A DNA stretch of 64,000 bases from Epinephelus fuscoguttatus (lineage: Eukaryota; Chordata; Actinopteri; Perciformes; Serranidae), in the NCBI RefSeq assembly GCF_011397635.1, contig NC_064758.1, positions 20,085,013 to 20,149,012 on the forward strand, in the 5' to 3' direction. Shown here one piece after another: positions 23,790-36,647 of the stretch (its first letter is position 1; the number at the start of each line of letters is the position of its first letter). A program made the position numbers and the translations under genes. The notes beneath the pieces are model-generated. The model did no database searches. It worked only from the letters and a program-made list of their open reading frames with translations, and had not been told where the DNA came from.

Positions 23790-24823
23790 CTGAACGAAGA
23801 GTTCAGTCAGAGAGCTTTGAAGGTGAATGCTTATTTGCCATCCACCACCCTGACCTTCACACCCTTATTTTCACTGCACTACAATCATCACATCCTACAT
23901 TGGGTTTGACAGTTGCCACTGATCATAAATAACTAATGCAGAATAGCTGTATATTTGAACTATAGCTGTGCTGTCATACTGTACATGTGCTTGCTTTTTT
24001 GTTTTTCACTTTACTGTGTGTGTTCTTTGGTGAGGACTCATACGCAAATAAATAGGGAAGCAAAAATAAACAAAGGCAGGATTCATTCTTGAAATGTAAT
24101 TTTTGAAAAAAAAGCACCTATCATTTTAAATTATCTTTTATTTGTGCAAAGGAAATAATTTAGACTTTTTGCTGATGTCAATTTAAAATCTATTTGCAAG
24201 GAGCAGAGCATCTTATGTGTAGATGAAGGCCTGGCATATAAAAATAACTCCCCATATTCTTTCGCAAAAGCGACTATGGAGACAGTGAATCAGCTTATTT
24301 TGCCTCCTAGATTACAGGGACAGATGGTAAGATGGGGAAAACATCCGTTTGCAGGTCACAAAAAAAGAAAGTACTGACAGAAACAAAAAGGGAAAGAAAC
24401 CATTAGTCAGACATGCACCCATAGGCAATATTACAGAGACTCGGCAGTGATGTTTCCAGCACAGCTTGGAATGGCTAAATTGTTCCAAACGCGGAGGTGA
24501 TACCACTTCGCCACAAGTTCCAAAAGTCATCTTGGCCTGTCAGAGTCAGGAATCATCAAAGTCGCAGCCACTGAAGAGCCACACGGTTCTGTAAATGCTC
24601 CTTCTAACTGAGTGCTGATACTTCAGATTGTAGAAAAGATCCATTCACAGGGCCAGAATGGTTCTAACCCTTATAGTGTTGGCTCTAAAAAGCACCATTC
24701 AAGCTGTACAAAAACCTTCTTACAAGAGTCAAGTGTATGACCACAGCGCTGCAAAACACTACAGTGGTGATATCATATGGCATTGTAATTCGGTCTGTAC
24801 ATTACATCATAAGCCAATCTCAT
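23788..24823. other. unassigned DNA
   Basis: No gene or repeat recognised. Confidence 0.4.
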
Positions 24824-25172
24824 TCAATCATTTTCCGTAACTGCTTATCCTATTGGGGGTCACAGAGTGGCTCGAGCCTGAAGCCTAGCTGACATTGGGC
24901 AAGAGGCAGGGTACGCCCTAGACAGGTTGCCAGACTATCACAGGGCTGACACATAGAGACAAACAACCATTCAAACCTACAGCCAAGAGTCACCAATTAA
25001 CCTAACCTGCAAGTCTTTGGACTGTGTGGGGAAGATAGAGAACTCAGAGAAAACCCACACTGACATGAGGAGATCACGCAAACTCTGCACAGAAGGGCTC
25101 CCCCACCCTGGGTTTGAACTAGGAGCCCTCTTGCTGTGAGGCGACAGTGCTAACCACTGCACCACCATGAGG
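24824..25172 (-). repeat. tRNA-headed SINE (family A), near full length
   Basis: On the minus strand the head reads GGTGGTGCAGTGGTTAGCAC, in which TGGTGCAGTGG fits the RNA polymerase III A-box consensus exactly. It continues TGTCGCCTCACAGCAAG and then a B-box-like AGTTCAAACCC. The body matches the other copies, and the 3' end carries GGATAAGCAGTTACGGAAAA, the tail shared with the 11489-12190 LINE. It is the reference copy for the family in this window. Confidence 0.9.
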
Positions 25173-28120
25173 CCTCATAAGCAAAGTATCCATCCAAATT
25201 TGGTTTCCAGACATAGGCAAAAGAAGAGCTGGCAGAAGAAGACATATGGTGCACTGAGATGATGCAATTAAAAGAACACCAATAAAACGTCAAAAATTCA
25301 GCTTTACAAAAAGTGGTTGAATTATGACATTTATGCTTGTTTTATGTATTAATTTTCGGAAGGAAACTGGATTTTTTACTCTGCTGCAATTTTTTGTCTC
25401 TTCTGTGAGGCGGAAGCTTCAGTGGATATTAAGTTGCAGGATTCATGTATGTCATGGTTTAGATGGGTCGATAGATGCCATCGTCTTTCGCCGATAGCAG
25501 TCAGTCATCGGCCACTCAGCCTGACATTGTGATTATGTTCTTATTCTCTTTTAAATTCACTGGTAACGTAATATAAACATCACGGATTCCGTCAAAAAGC
25601 GACAAAACATCGTTTTGAGTAAGTTATACAGTACCTGTTAAGCCTGCAGAGGCATTGTATGCGATAGTCCACCTTACACCATCTCTTGCCCTCTCTCTGT
25701 CACTCTCTGTGTCTCTGTCTCTCTCAGACACACACCTTGGAGAGAACCACATCACTCAGTCCTAATTGTCTCTGTCCTTGTTGTCCCAGTCCTCAGTCCT
25801 GTGCTACTGTAATGCATAAAGTTTGCAGTTTCAAGGTCGGGTCCAATTCAGGCAAAATGCACTTATAACTACTGTAGCATGATACCATTGTATTCATTTT
25901 ATAACACCATGCTACTATACCATTGAAGGTAGTGAGCAAATTGCTTACCACCATATTTGAATGACACAGCATTTCCAAAGAAAAAATGTTGTGCTTATTG
26001 TGAAGCTTCTGCCCTCAGCCTCCTTGCAAGCCAGTCTTCTAACTGCTTGGAAAAAATCCAAATGTAATCTGGCCTTTTCTGTTGTGATAACTGAAACTGT
26101 AAAAACAAAAAACATCATCTACCCCGAACATTTTGGCAGGGCAGGTGTTTTGCATTATGTTTACAATGTTGTCTTCTGTTGCATAATGAAGTCTTTAGGG
26201 CTCTGTTTTGTTGTCTTTGTCTTCTGACAGCTGTTGTGGCAGTATTCTAAAATATGCAGAAAGCTGGACTGCATGGCCTTCTGTAGAGATAGATGTCCTG
26301 CAATCGGCTGTATTAGAATTTAAATAAAGTTACACGCCAAATTTAAATTATAGTTTATGTTGCATTGACAAAACCTTAGTAAGAATGTTGCATCCATTGC
26401 ACTATTTGTTTAGAAGTTTAAGCCACAAAGTCTGAGGACATTTCCAAAACTGCCAGCTTCATTCTAACACAATGCCAGCTTCTGTGTTTCTATTTCTCTT
26501 CTTTTGACTGAAAAGCAGTCAATAAACTCACACCATACAGTTGCCTGTGCCCTCACATCTATATGCTCACTTGCACCATAACTGTATAAGTTACAGAGGG
26601 CTCTTAGATCCCTCTGATATGATTCACAAGAGCCTGCTTCACATAGACTTCAGTGTACTCCCAGCACAGCCCTGGCAGTGTTGGAGAAAGCCTTGTGATG
26701 TGTGTCAGGTTTCTGACGTGTTGCTTTGATACTGATAGACCCTCATGGGTGGCACTGGAGGAGTCCTCCTACAAACCAGAACAAACAAACCCGCAAAAGT
26801 ATCGCAAATGTCAGAAGTGACATAATGAGGACAATGAGAGTACGTCTCTTACAAGTGAACTACTGAATGCTGCCTGTGTCCGTGAGACATGGTCGGAGTG
26901 TTAAAATTTCCTCCCCTGACCTTTACGTTCCTTTGTAGAAAAGGACACAAAACAAAGTGTATTGATAGAACCCTGGCTCAGATCTTTATATAATATTGAA
27001 TCAAGTACAACCTGACTGTGACGGATAATTGGAGTGTAGTTCTTTGAGGTGCAGCGTGCGCTTGCCAATTGAATGACCATTTGTGTGGACGATGACGATA
27101 TTGAGGTGCTGGCTTAGAGTTCCAGTCTGCTGCTGTGAAATACAATGCCTTATAAACATTCACAGCATTCCACAAGTTTACAAAGTCAGTTGCTCATTGT
27201 CAGGGGAACAGCTCCAGTTTGTCTTTTAGCAAACATCTGTCCTGTTTGATTCCAGCATCTGAGAAACGTCTTCATGTTTACAAATTGAAAAACTGTCGAA
27301 GATAATTGGAAAAACATTCTGCATGTAAAATCTCATCATAATCTTTAAGCTTGTGTGAAATCTCCAACAGTATATTTTATATAACCTGTGATACAATAAG
27401 TGAAAACAAATGCACCTGCTCTGCAGTTGTTGTTTTTTGCCCTATTTTTCCTCATAATTGTACATACGGGTTAACTGTCATGCAGCAAGTGGATTTTAGT
27501 TTTATTTCCTGTTAAAATATTTGAGATAATGACAAAAAAGTACAGCTCAACACAGCTTTCAAATAGCACCTCCAAAGATGGGAATGTTAAAGTGTGTGAG
27601 AGCATCAGGTCATGAATCAAACAACAAGGCCTTTATTAAGATTTATGGTGCAATAATGACCCTCAGGTAAAATGAGTAGGGACCTGGTCACACAGTAACA
27701 GAAGCAAGTGTCAAGTGGAAAGAGAGACTTCTTCTTCAGTCACCAATACAGACTGCCTCGATCACATTTCAATCAGGAGAGACTCGCTCTGAAAAAAATA
27801 ATATTTATTTACATGTGCACAGACATAGGAGAAATGTGGAAAATCTTTGGTGATTAGTCTCCATCGTCATATATCCTAGGAGGGTGGTGACATAATAGAT
27901 TAGAGAACCCCCTCCCATATAGTCTAGACGCTGGTGGTGGTATTGGTGGTGATGAGATGAAGAGGGAGCTGAGGATCTGGATGTGAAGAGGAGTGGGCTT
28001 TAGATGAGCTTGTCCTGGGCTCTGGATCAAGTGACTGGAGACGCATGAGGCGGAGGAAGGCGTGACGATTATGCCTGAAATGACAGCTGACAGGAACAGA
28101 GTCAGGAACAGATTTAGCGT
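25173..28120. other. unassigned DNA
   Basis: No gene recognised. A short CT-rich tract lies at 25680-25730. Confidence 0.4.
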
Positions 28121-28608
28121 GCATCCCAATACTCACACTTCCCCTCAAAATTGGCCCTAGCCCTTGTTTTTGTGCGTTCCCGCAAAGGGCTAGGGTGTCC
28201 CAAACTTTAGAGCTTTTCAGCCCTTAAAATCCCCACTTAATTTGAGGAGCCGTGTGATGCACACTTACGAACCCATCTCAACAGAGGGGAAGATTGAATT
28301 TCCCAGGATGCATCGCGAAACTATCCAGCAAGCGAGTTTTCCAGGAAGATGGCAGCCTCCATGAGAAAGCCTTGCACAGTTTTAAGTACTATTTTCGCAA
28401 ATAAGCATGCAGAAATTCCAATATATGTCGTAATGTGTTATGTTTCTGCATTATGCATTGTTATCTGTAAGCGTTGAGTTAGAATATGAATGTTTGAAAA
28501 AATGCCGACATGAATATCTACAGAGTTCTCCGTGCAAGAAGCCTACGTCGACGATACGCATGACGTAGGTGAACACGTCTGTTACGGTCATTTGCAAGAA
28601 TTGGGATG
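28121..28608. mobile_element. MITE with CATCCCAAT termini
   Basis: The left end reads GCATCCCAATACTCAC and the right end AAGAATTGGGATG, inverted relative to each other. An inner inverted pair CCTACGTC/GACGTAGG lies near the right end (28542-28569). The interior (TTTCCCAGGATGCATCGC and neighbours) has no coding signal and recalls a multicopy fish MITE. The superfamily is uncertain. Confidence 0.55.
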
Positions 28609-28628
28609 AAGTGGCATCCCAATTCTTG
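28595..28628. repeat. perfect 14-bp palindrome at a MITE junction
   Basis: CAAGAATTGGGATG (28595-28608) and its exact reverse complement (28615-28628) are separated by six bases. The right arm appears to be the start of a second MITE copy of the same family that runs on past 28628, so two elements sit end to end. Confidence 0.8.
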
Positions 28629-30002
28629 GTAAAATTCCCTACCCCTCTACACTACCCCTTTGTCGTTGAGGGGAATCTATCTGGTGAGTGCACTTGAAAC
28701 CAAAGGGTAAGGTTAAGGGAAGAGCATTCGGATTGGCCCTTAAAAGTTGGCAGTAGCAATATGAATAGCTGAAGGAGATTGTGGCAAAGTTTGAAAGGCC
28801 ACTAGGAGAGGGAATGCCCATAATCAGCTGATTGGAAGAAGCAGTGGGAGTGGGATAGAGAGAGAGAATTGTGTCTTCCTGATTGAACTTACGCTGACCT
28901 TCATTAGACTGGGCCAGGAAGCAGTTAAGATCTACATTTTCACTCTTGGGCAAGCCTAGGTTGTAATAAACAGAAATGATTTATTAAAAGGGAACTGAAC
29001 AACGGCTGAGAATTTGTTTTTAATCTCAACTAGTTTAAATTCTCACTTTGCTGCTGCAAAAAATATACAAAATATACAAATATATATGCTATTTTTTATT
29101 TGAAGGAATGTCACCTGACTGAATAAAGGGAGAACAAAGAACAGCTATTACAGGCTAAAGATGAAAAACATATCAGACAAATGTCTTTTGTCTTCCCATT
29201 CTTATTGAAAATGTCACTAACAACAGTAGATTGTATTTTACAGATGTCTTTTATTCTGTTTGTTCAGTTTAATGTGATTATGTAGAAAAATTTATCAAAG
29301 AAATAAATAACACATTCTGAAGACAAAATGTTTACACATAATTTAGAAAAACTTCCCTTTGTGGATTATTGTATCACTCATCATCAAATTAAACAAGAAA
29401 TATACTCTCTGATTGATACACTTACAGCACATATAGTTTAAATTAAGAAGCAGCAGCTAATATTGGGAAAATCTTCCATACTTAATGAAAATAACATCTA
29501 TTCATCCTCAGAAGTTGTTCTTTGAGGGTGAAAAGAACATGATAGATTACAGTTATTTGTGCTGCATCTAGAGGTGTGATTTCAAAATGAAATGTGTTGT
29601 TTCAGTCATTGAAATCGAAAGCAAAATCGCAATTCCCCGCCCACCCCACCCTCACCCCTCACCTATTTGGGTGAATTGAAAGTGAAAGTGGCTTTTTACA
29701 CGTGAGCTAATTCAACATGTTGCTTTTACGTACCCTTCTGGCATCTAGCGGTTGTTGTTTTTGTGTTTATTTATTAAATTCTGAATAAATATTTAATTTG
29801 GCCATATGGCCTTAGTGTGGTACACTCCCCCCAAAAATAAAGTAGTTGTATGTAACCCATTATCATTCCTAGATCATCAAATATCAGCTTTGTCACACCC
29901 CTCGACATTTTATTGCAACACAAATGGCATCCTTTGGCCTATTTATGTGACGCACAGCTGAAACACATTGTAACACATGGCTACCGTTAGGAAACACTCA
30001 CA
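28629..30002. other. unassigned AT-rich DNA
   Basis: The first part may continue the second MITE copy. No gene recognised. Confidence 0.35.
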
Positions 30003-30045
30003 GTTAGGTTTAGGCAACAAACTACTTGGTTAGGTTTAGTGACTG
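30003..30045 (+). repeat. GGTTAGGTTTAG short repeat
   Basis: TTAGGTTTAGGCAACAAACT is followed at once by a second GGTTAGGTTTAG. A related stretch lies at 33628-33665. I recall this as the core of a common percomorph repeat. Confidence 0.4.
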
Positions 30046-30693
30046 ATGACAAGGTGCAACAACCATATGTAAATTGTGTAACATTACTTTTAAACAACAT
30101 TGACTTTTGGCTTCACATGAACTGTGGTCTCCTGGCTGAAAGTCCAGTCTCGTTTGACCTATCCGTCTCCCATCCCTCCCACACTATGTGGACTCTCTGT
30201 GTCAAATTTGGGCACAGATGGGTTTACATTGGGGTTTGCTGAATGTATGGTGCATCTCATAATCATGTTAAAGAATGCCGTGGGTGTTGATATCACACGC
30301 CAAGTGGGTTGACAAAGCAGCAGGATTTGAAGCCCTGGGAATGAGAACAGGCTCTTGTATCACACTTCATACCATGTAGCCAAGCCTTTTAAAGAATTTG
30401 AAACTGTAGAGTTGTCAGAGCATAAAACCTACAATCTGTTGATCTTTACAAATCAAGACTCAATAGTGTAAGAATAACGTAGCTTTCAGTGCTGAAAAAA
30501 AGCTTAAAATTGAAAACCAAAGGGAATCATGACCTCAAAATTGAAAGTCTAATCAAATCGTAGATTTGAAGAATCATGACACCCCTGGCTGCATCACATC
30601 TAAAGTAGTGTGAAACTTTCATCAAAGCATAGTACATCTTTTTCACTGTTTTAAATGCCAGTAAAAATAAGTCTGAAATAATCTGGACAATTG
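30046..30693. other. unassigned DNA
   Basis: Nothing recognised. Confidence 0.35.
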
Positions 30694-30713
30694 CAAAAAA
30701 AAAAAAAAAAAAA
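30694..30713 (+). repeat. A-run of about 20
   Basis: A homopolymer with no retroelement body recognisable upstream. Confidence 0.9.
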
Positions 30714-33700
30714 GACGGCTGGTAGTGGTGTGCATAAATAGAGAATTAAAGCACTCATCCAACCATGACTAGTTCCTTTCAAACTTCTCACCTTGCACCT
30801 AGCACTGACTGTTTGTGAGCCTTTGTATTGAGTGGATTTTACAAGGCAGAGCGGCAGATGAAAATGCACTGTGTTTTGGGTTAAAGCTCGATAAGGCAGC
30901 ATTTCATGTGGGGTTACAGGAGAGAGGTGGGGGAGCAGGAGTGTGAAAGTTATGTTGTCAGGGAGGAGAACAATTGGAAAGGACAGGGGAGGCACAGAAG
31001 ATAAGAAGCACAACAAAAAGCATCATCTGTTTGTCAGGATGCCTTGCTGTAACGCTCCACTAAAATGTATTGGTTTTTCTCGTGTTTCATTTCTGCGAGC
31101 CGGGGTAAGGCAGGAGGGAGGGAGGGCAAAACAGAGCAACACCCTTTTGTGGTGTTGACACCTACAAACAACTTTTTCCCTCTGCCTTGACATCTGTGTT
31201 TTTTATCATCAAACGCTCCCAGGAGTGCAACAAACAAACAAAAATCCCAAAGAGCTGCAACATAAACATTCCTGCTGCTAATAATTATATCCTTATTTTA
31301 TTGAAAATGTGTCTGCACATGCACATATTTCTGATTTAGTACCAAACTCAACCTTTATCCACCACCGCCATCATTAAAACATCCAGCCGAGCCCACATGA
31401 GACCACTTGATTGGATTGAAGTGGTGATGTCAGTTTTGGTTTCAGGGGAGGATGTCTTGACTTTGTGTAGGGCAAATTGATGTCAGGGATGGTGGAAGGA
31501 GGTGGAGGGGGAGGCAGTGGCGGAGGGGGTCTCCTGATGCATGCTAAAGTGCCAGTGAGTGGACTGGCATCTATTATTTATCTCCCCTACCCACCATTAA
31601 GCCTGTAATGAGCTGGTTTAATTCACTGGGCAAACAGGCTTACAGCAGTCATGTATCAATAAATGTTAATTATCCTGGCTCCTGGTCGGGTCTCGGAGTG
31701 CCCCAACGCCGCAGTCCTGGCCTGATTGTTCCAGCATGGAATCCAATATGTTAGATGTCAATGCCGCATCAAATGAGGAATGCGCTTTGTGTTGTTTGGA
31801 CAATTAGGGCTACCCTCCCTAGTCTTAGGTTTAGCATAATGGAGCAAGCCCTCGATTGCTACAGCAGCGCCGGCTCATCTGGATTCGCTGTCAACAAGGC
31901 TATCGATCTGCAGATGTATCAGTGTCAAATCATTGTCTTATTGTGCTGAATTATAGATCAGGTTTTTTTGCATCTCATCACATAAATCCATGAATCACTT
32001 GGAGGATAATGAAAAATTGACTGAATATAATAAGTTTCTAAAACCAGAAAAGTATTTATATGCAGTGAAATTGAACAATCAAACTTAAGCTGCTTATCAA
32101 GATGCCAAGAAATCCTTTTCTTCCATAGTACGTTGATTTGGCATTATGCAGAGTGGATTATAATAAACCACTGCTTTGACAAATACCTCACATTCTCACA
32201 AAAGGTGTTTGGAACATGTACAAACGGACGATACTGAATCACTGTTGACACCTACTGAATCAGTGGTTTAGCCTTCTATTCAGCAGACGGATACAGTGTT
32301 ATTTCCCAAAGTGTTGAACTATTCCTTTAATGTGTAAGTTGTGAGTCTCATTAGGAGCACAGCCTCGTTATGCATCTTAAACTAATCAAGTAAACAAGTA
32401 CAGAATTCCTCGTTTGCTGCTGTCCATAAAGCAGCACAGAGACAAAACAATAACCTCATGTGTGGAAAACAATAAATCCAACTCCCAGCAGCCCTGAGAG
32501 GGCTCGGCTCTTGAGTCAGTCAAGATTTACAGCTCAGGCGCCCACACATCACATGCCTCCGATTTATTCAGCTACATGTAATTTAGTTTAAAAAGAACAA
32601 TGTCTTCTGCCATTTTTCTCACTTTTTGGGTGAGGACTGTACGTATGTAGCAAGGCGTCACTTCTGAAACAGAATGTGATAAATCTGCACCCACCTTGCC
32701 TCTGTCAGTCTGAATCAGCGAGGGTGGCTGTGAAGGAAGAAAAAACAATGTTTGGGATTAAGAATATACTTCAGAAGGAATAACATTACTAAAGAGGCAA
32801 GCATATCCTTCTCGGACCGTATTGCCAGTGAGCCGGCGCCACGGCACAGCACTTTAATCTCTCTCCCTCTCTTCCTTTCTCTCTTACATGATTTTCTTAA
32901 GACATGATTTGATGCAGCTGGTCGAGCTGCTCTGGTGCATTTTTTCCAGTTCAAGTGCAGTTCAGTCCTCTTATCCCCTCAGCACTCTCTGGGGTTTGTC
33001 CAGTGAGAGACGCATGACATGATTAATGGGTAACAGAGGTGGCTGATGGGAGAAAAGGAGGGGACAAAAGCCCCAAACACAGCGTTCAGGGAAATTCTAC
33101 ATGGAAGTAAATGAACAGGTGGAAAGTCAGCACAGGTTAAAGATGTCCCTCAGTAGATTTGGCACATATATTCAATTATAGTCAGAGTGGAGAGCAAAAG
33201 AAAAAGTTATTTGAAAATGTTCGTACATTGTAATATTTGCATATGGTAGTGTGGTTAAGGTTGGCAGTCAGGTCTTGGGAGAGTACTACTGTGAAATGAC
33301 TTATATAACACTGTTAGTGGCTGCAGTGGGAAATATGCAAAAACTGATATATTGCCTTATGTGATGTCATTTGAGTCCATGTTGGTTGGGGCTGAAGACT
33401 ACAAGCTTGAAAATTAAAAATCTCTCTGCTTGAGGCTAGTGGCTCAATGCTACATTGGCTAGTACTAGCATACCCAGATCTAAGACTGAGCTGTAGGTGG
33501 GCAAGTTGCATTGTGGGTAATGTAGTTTTTTGTTGTTGTTGTTTTTTTCCCAAGAAGTCTATCATGTGTCAATGACAATGCTATAGAAGTCCGATAGTAC
33601 ATCTATGGAGTGCTCTTATAAGGTATGGTTGAGGCTAGGCAACAAAAACACTTGGTTGTTGTTAAAAAAGATCATAATTACAGTTGATAAAAATGGAATC

Positions 33701-34444
33701 ATTCCTTAAACCTGTAAATGAGTTAGCATTTTTGCATTTGTAATTCCCTCTTCTCAAAGTCACTGGGTTGCTGCTAACTAGTAGCTAAATGAGAGTTCAG
33801 AGATTCATCACCCTGAACATGTCCTTACAGCATGGTTGTGGTGATGACGTTAAAGCGTCAGTGTGCAAAAATGGTGAGTAACAGTGACATCAGCAGTCAA
33901 ATTCTAGATTGCAGCGCTCACTCGCGCTCACTCAATCACCCCTCCCGTTGGGTAAGTGACGGTGGCCTCGTAGGACAAAAAGCCTTGTGCAGACAAAAGA
34001 GTTTTTCAAGTTTTTCAGGAGTATCTAGCGACGAGGTGAATATTTATTTAGGAATCTAAACCATGTTACGATATGTTATAGCTTACCAGTGAGATACATA
34101 GGTTATCTGTGAGATATAACGTTATGTTAGGAGTGTTTTATTTCTAATTGTTTTGGTAACACAAGCATTAGCACAGTAATGCTAAAATAACATGTTTTAT
34201 GTGATAGTCACGGCACAGTGTGGCAAATATAGGTTGGTACGATTATATTATATGCATTTCCAGAGTGTCACAGGACACAGGGAGATAAGGAAGAGGGAGA
34301 GGGAGATCAGGAAGACCGGCTACCCAGAGGGAAGAGAAGGAGGAGAGGGTGGCAGCCTTCGCAGCAGCGCAAGAGGAATCAACAGATTAGGCTGTAGGCT
34401 AGGCTAACCATTTAGCTGTAGCTCTGGGATAATGTTAGCCAAAG
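30714..34444. other. unassigned DNA, part possibly conserved non-coding
   Basis: 31540-31950 has balanced composition with ATTA- and AATT-type homeodomain-like sites and no low complexity. It could be conserved regulatory DNA, but this is an impression only. A G-rich tract lies at 31497-31530. No exon was found. Confidence 0.3.
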
Positions 34445-34800
34445 CTAGGATAACGTTAGCACGTAAACATAGCCGTCACTCGAACTGAGACGAGAGGGAA
34501 AAGTAGCTGCAAACATGAAGCCAAAATTCCACCTGGAATAAGCAACACCGATATTCACTCGCATTTTGTCCCGTCCTGGCTTATCTGACCTTTTTCTTTT
34601 ATTTGGTGGCGTGGTTGCCCTCTTACGGGGCAAAACATATGTGTGGTCTTCCATTTAAAGTGTGACAGAATCATAAAAGTACAAAGCAGGTTCACGCATA
34701 AGCGCCCCGGATTGAGCTTCACCTTCTCTGTCTCCAGTTCTCCAAGTTCTAGGTAAACGCGAAAGGCGAAGCGCATATATCCCTTTCAGCCACTGTATTC
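34445..34800 (-). pseudogene. fragment of a multicopy fish ORF (RVNIGxAxxRW motif)
   Basis: The minus strand from 34654 reads MEDHTYVLPRKRATTPPN and then a basic stretch ending DKMRVNIGVAYSRW, after which similarity stops. I recall R-V-N-I-G-x-A-x-x-R-W preceded by basic residues from many uncharacterised, repeat-associated fish proteins. The following aliphatic-rich helix expected in those proteins is absent, so this is a fragment. Confidence 0.35.
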
Positions 34801-36574
34801 AAATATGCCAACGCAAGAGGGCAGCCTCCAGCAGACCGCACCCTGCCTATGTATATATAGAGAAATCATTCTAAGCCTATGAGAAAGCTTCCATTTGTAT
34901 GTGAATTGCATTACACTTTAGTAAATATATATTTATGAAAGCAATAGCTGATATTTGCTAATAAACAACCTCATAAATTACACATTGTAACTTTAAGTCA
35001 TGCAAAAGTTAACGGTTAACATGGGCGGCAAAAGGAAAGTGGCTTCGCTTCTCGGCACTTTGAGGTTATTTGCAGCGCTTCCGCGGGCGGTGTGGCCATG
35101 GCGTAAGTATCCAACCCGGCCTCACTCCAAAGTCATTGAAATCCGGTGCTTGGGCAATGACTTGCGGCATCAGACGCTGATGAAAAAAGCTGTCCTTTTA
35201 CACCAACATGATACGTGGCTGGTCGCCTGCAGTTTAACATGTGCCCAGCAGTGTCAGGGGGAAACGCACCAAGACAACACTAATGATATAGACAGCAAAA
35301 GTTCAAGAGGGGCAGGTGGGAGGGATAGTGGATGGGTCCAAAAACACAGACTTTCACCTGGGAGAACAATGTTCACATCGTGTGAGATTATAAAGCCAAA
35401 CCCTGTTCTTTTTTCCTAAACCTAACCATGTCCATGTGTTGTTGAAGGAAAAAAACGTCATTTATTTTGAAAGAGACTGTATGTAAACGGTAAATTTCCT
35501 GTCAAAATGGAAGTGTATTTTCAAAGAAGACAATGCATGTAACAGGCAGAACTTGATACGGTGTCAACAACCAATGCACCTGTGGTACCTTGCATGTCGT
35601 CTCAGGATGTGGAAAGTCCATGACCGCACGTCTATATGTGATGAGGTCGGAGTAAGAATGTGTTGAAGTATAATGAGCATTTGCTCGCCACAGAGCTTAT
35701 TTTATGTAATCATCCAAATTCCAGTGGAAAAATCCCATTGGCTTTTTGTCAAGGGCACTAGGACAATGCTAACTTCCTACTTGCCGACAGAGAAACGTCA
35801 TCCCTGCAGCACTCTATTGCTTGTCTGTAACAAGAGGTGAACTCCAGTCAGACAGGTTGCCAGCTGCTTCTCACGTCATATGGGTTATTTTAAAAAATCA
35901 CATACAAATGAGACAAATACAAGTGTTTCATCTTTCAGAGAAAAAGTAGTCAGCTTTCCACAGTGTGTGGTGTAACTGCTACACTATACACCTTCCCAGC
36001 CTCCACACCCTTGTTTCTGCATTGGCACTCTGTAGGCATTGGATGTAAATCATGAGGTGTGAAATGATCGCATATGGGCTTAATACCTATAGGAAAACAG
36101 GTTTTTTTTGGGATATGCTCTCTGCTGCTGATAGCTTTGCCGTGCCGCACCTGTCTGTTTGACAATGGCACTGCAGTCTCCCTTTGTTACTTTAGTAAAT
36201 AACAAATGTGAGTTCATGTTATCTGATCAGTAGATGACAGTTTCAAAGCCCAAATGAGGTGAAACGACCTCACAAACATGACATAAAATCAAATGTTCCA
36301 TTATCCTTGATGTTATTTAAACCAGCAGAGTCACCATACAGGGAGAGCCAATTTGTTCGCATCTCCAGCAGAGACGTATATACTTTTAATGGAGGATATT
36401 TCCTGTGAAGGATCATGAAATAAAATATTCTTTTCCCTGTGTCTCCTGAAAACAAGCCAAAGCAAACAAATAACAAGCAGGTATAATGGTGGAACAGGAG
36501 TTAGGGGTAATTTCAGTGCCCACCTGTGGATGTTGCACAGTGTTCACACTGACTTGTCACTGTTGTTGCATTAT
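34801..36574. other. unassigned DNA
   Basis: A plus-strand frame of 139 codons (35000-35419) has no recognisable domain. A CCTAAACCTAACC block near 35415-35427 is a reverse-oriented copy of the GGTTAGGTTTAG repeat. Confidence 0.35.
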
Positions 36575-36604
36575 GCTTGTGTGTGTGTGTGTGTGTGTGT
36601 GTGG

Positions 36605-36642
<38 letters not shown>
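36575..36642 (+). repeat. interrupted (TG)n microsatellite
   Basis: Two TG arrays are separated by GGGTGTATA. Confidence 0.97.

Positions 36643-36647
<5 letters not shown>

Noticed and set aside
25110..25172. tRNA gene on the minus strand
   Set aside because: The A- and B-box-like sites belong to the head of SINE family A; no cloverleaf acceptor stem was found.
35000..35419. 139-codon plus-strand frame
   Set aside because: No domain recognised; it runs into repeat-like CCTAAACCTAACC sequence at its end.
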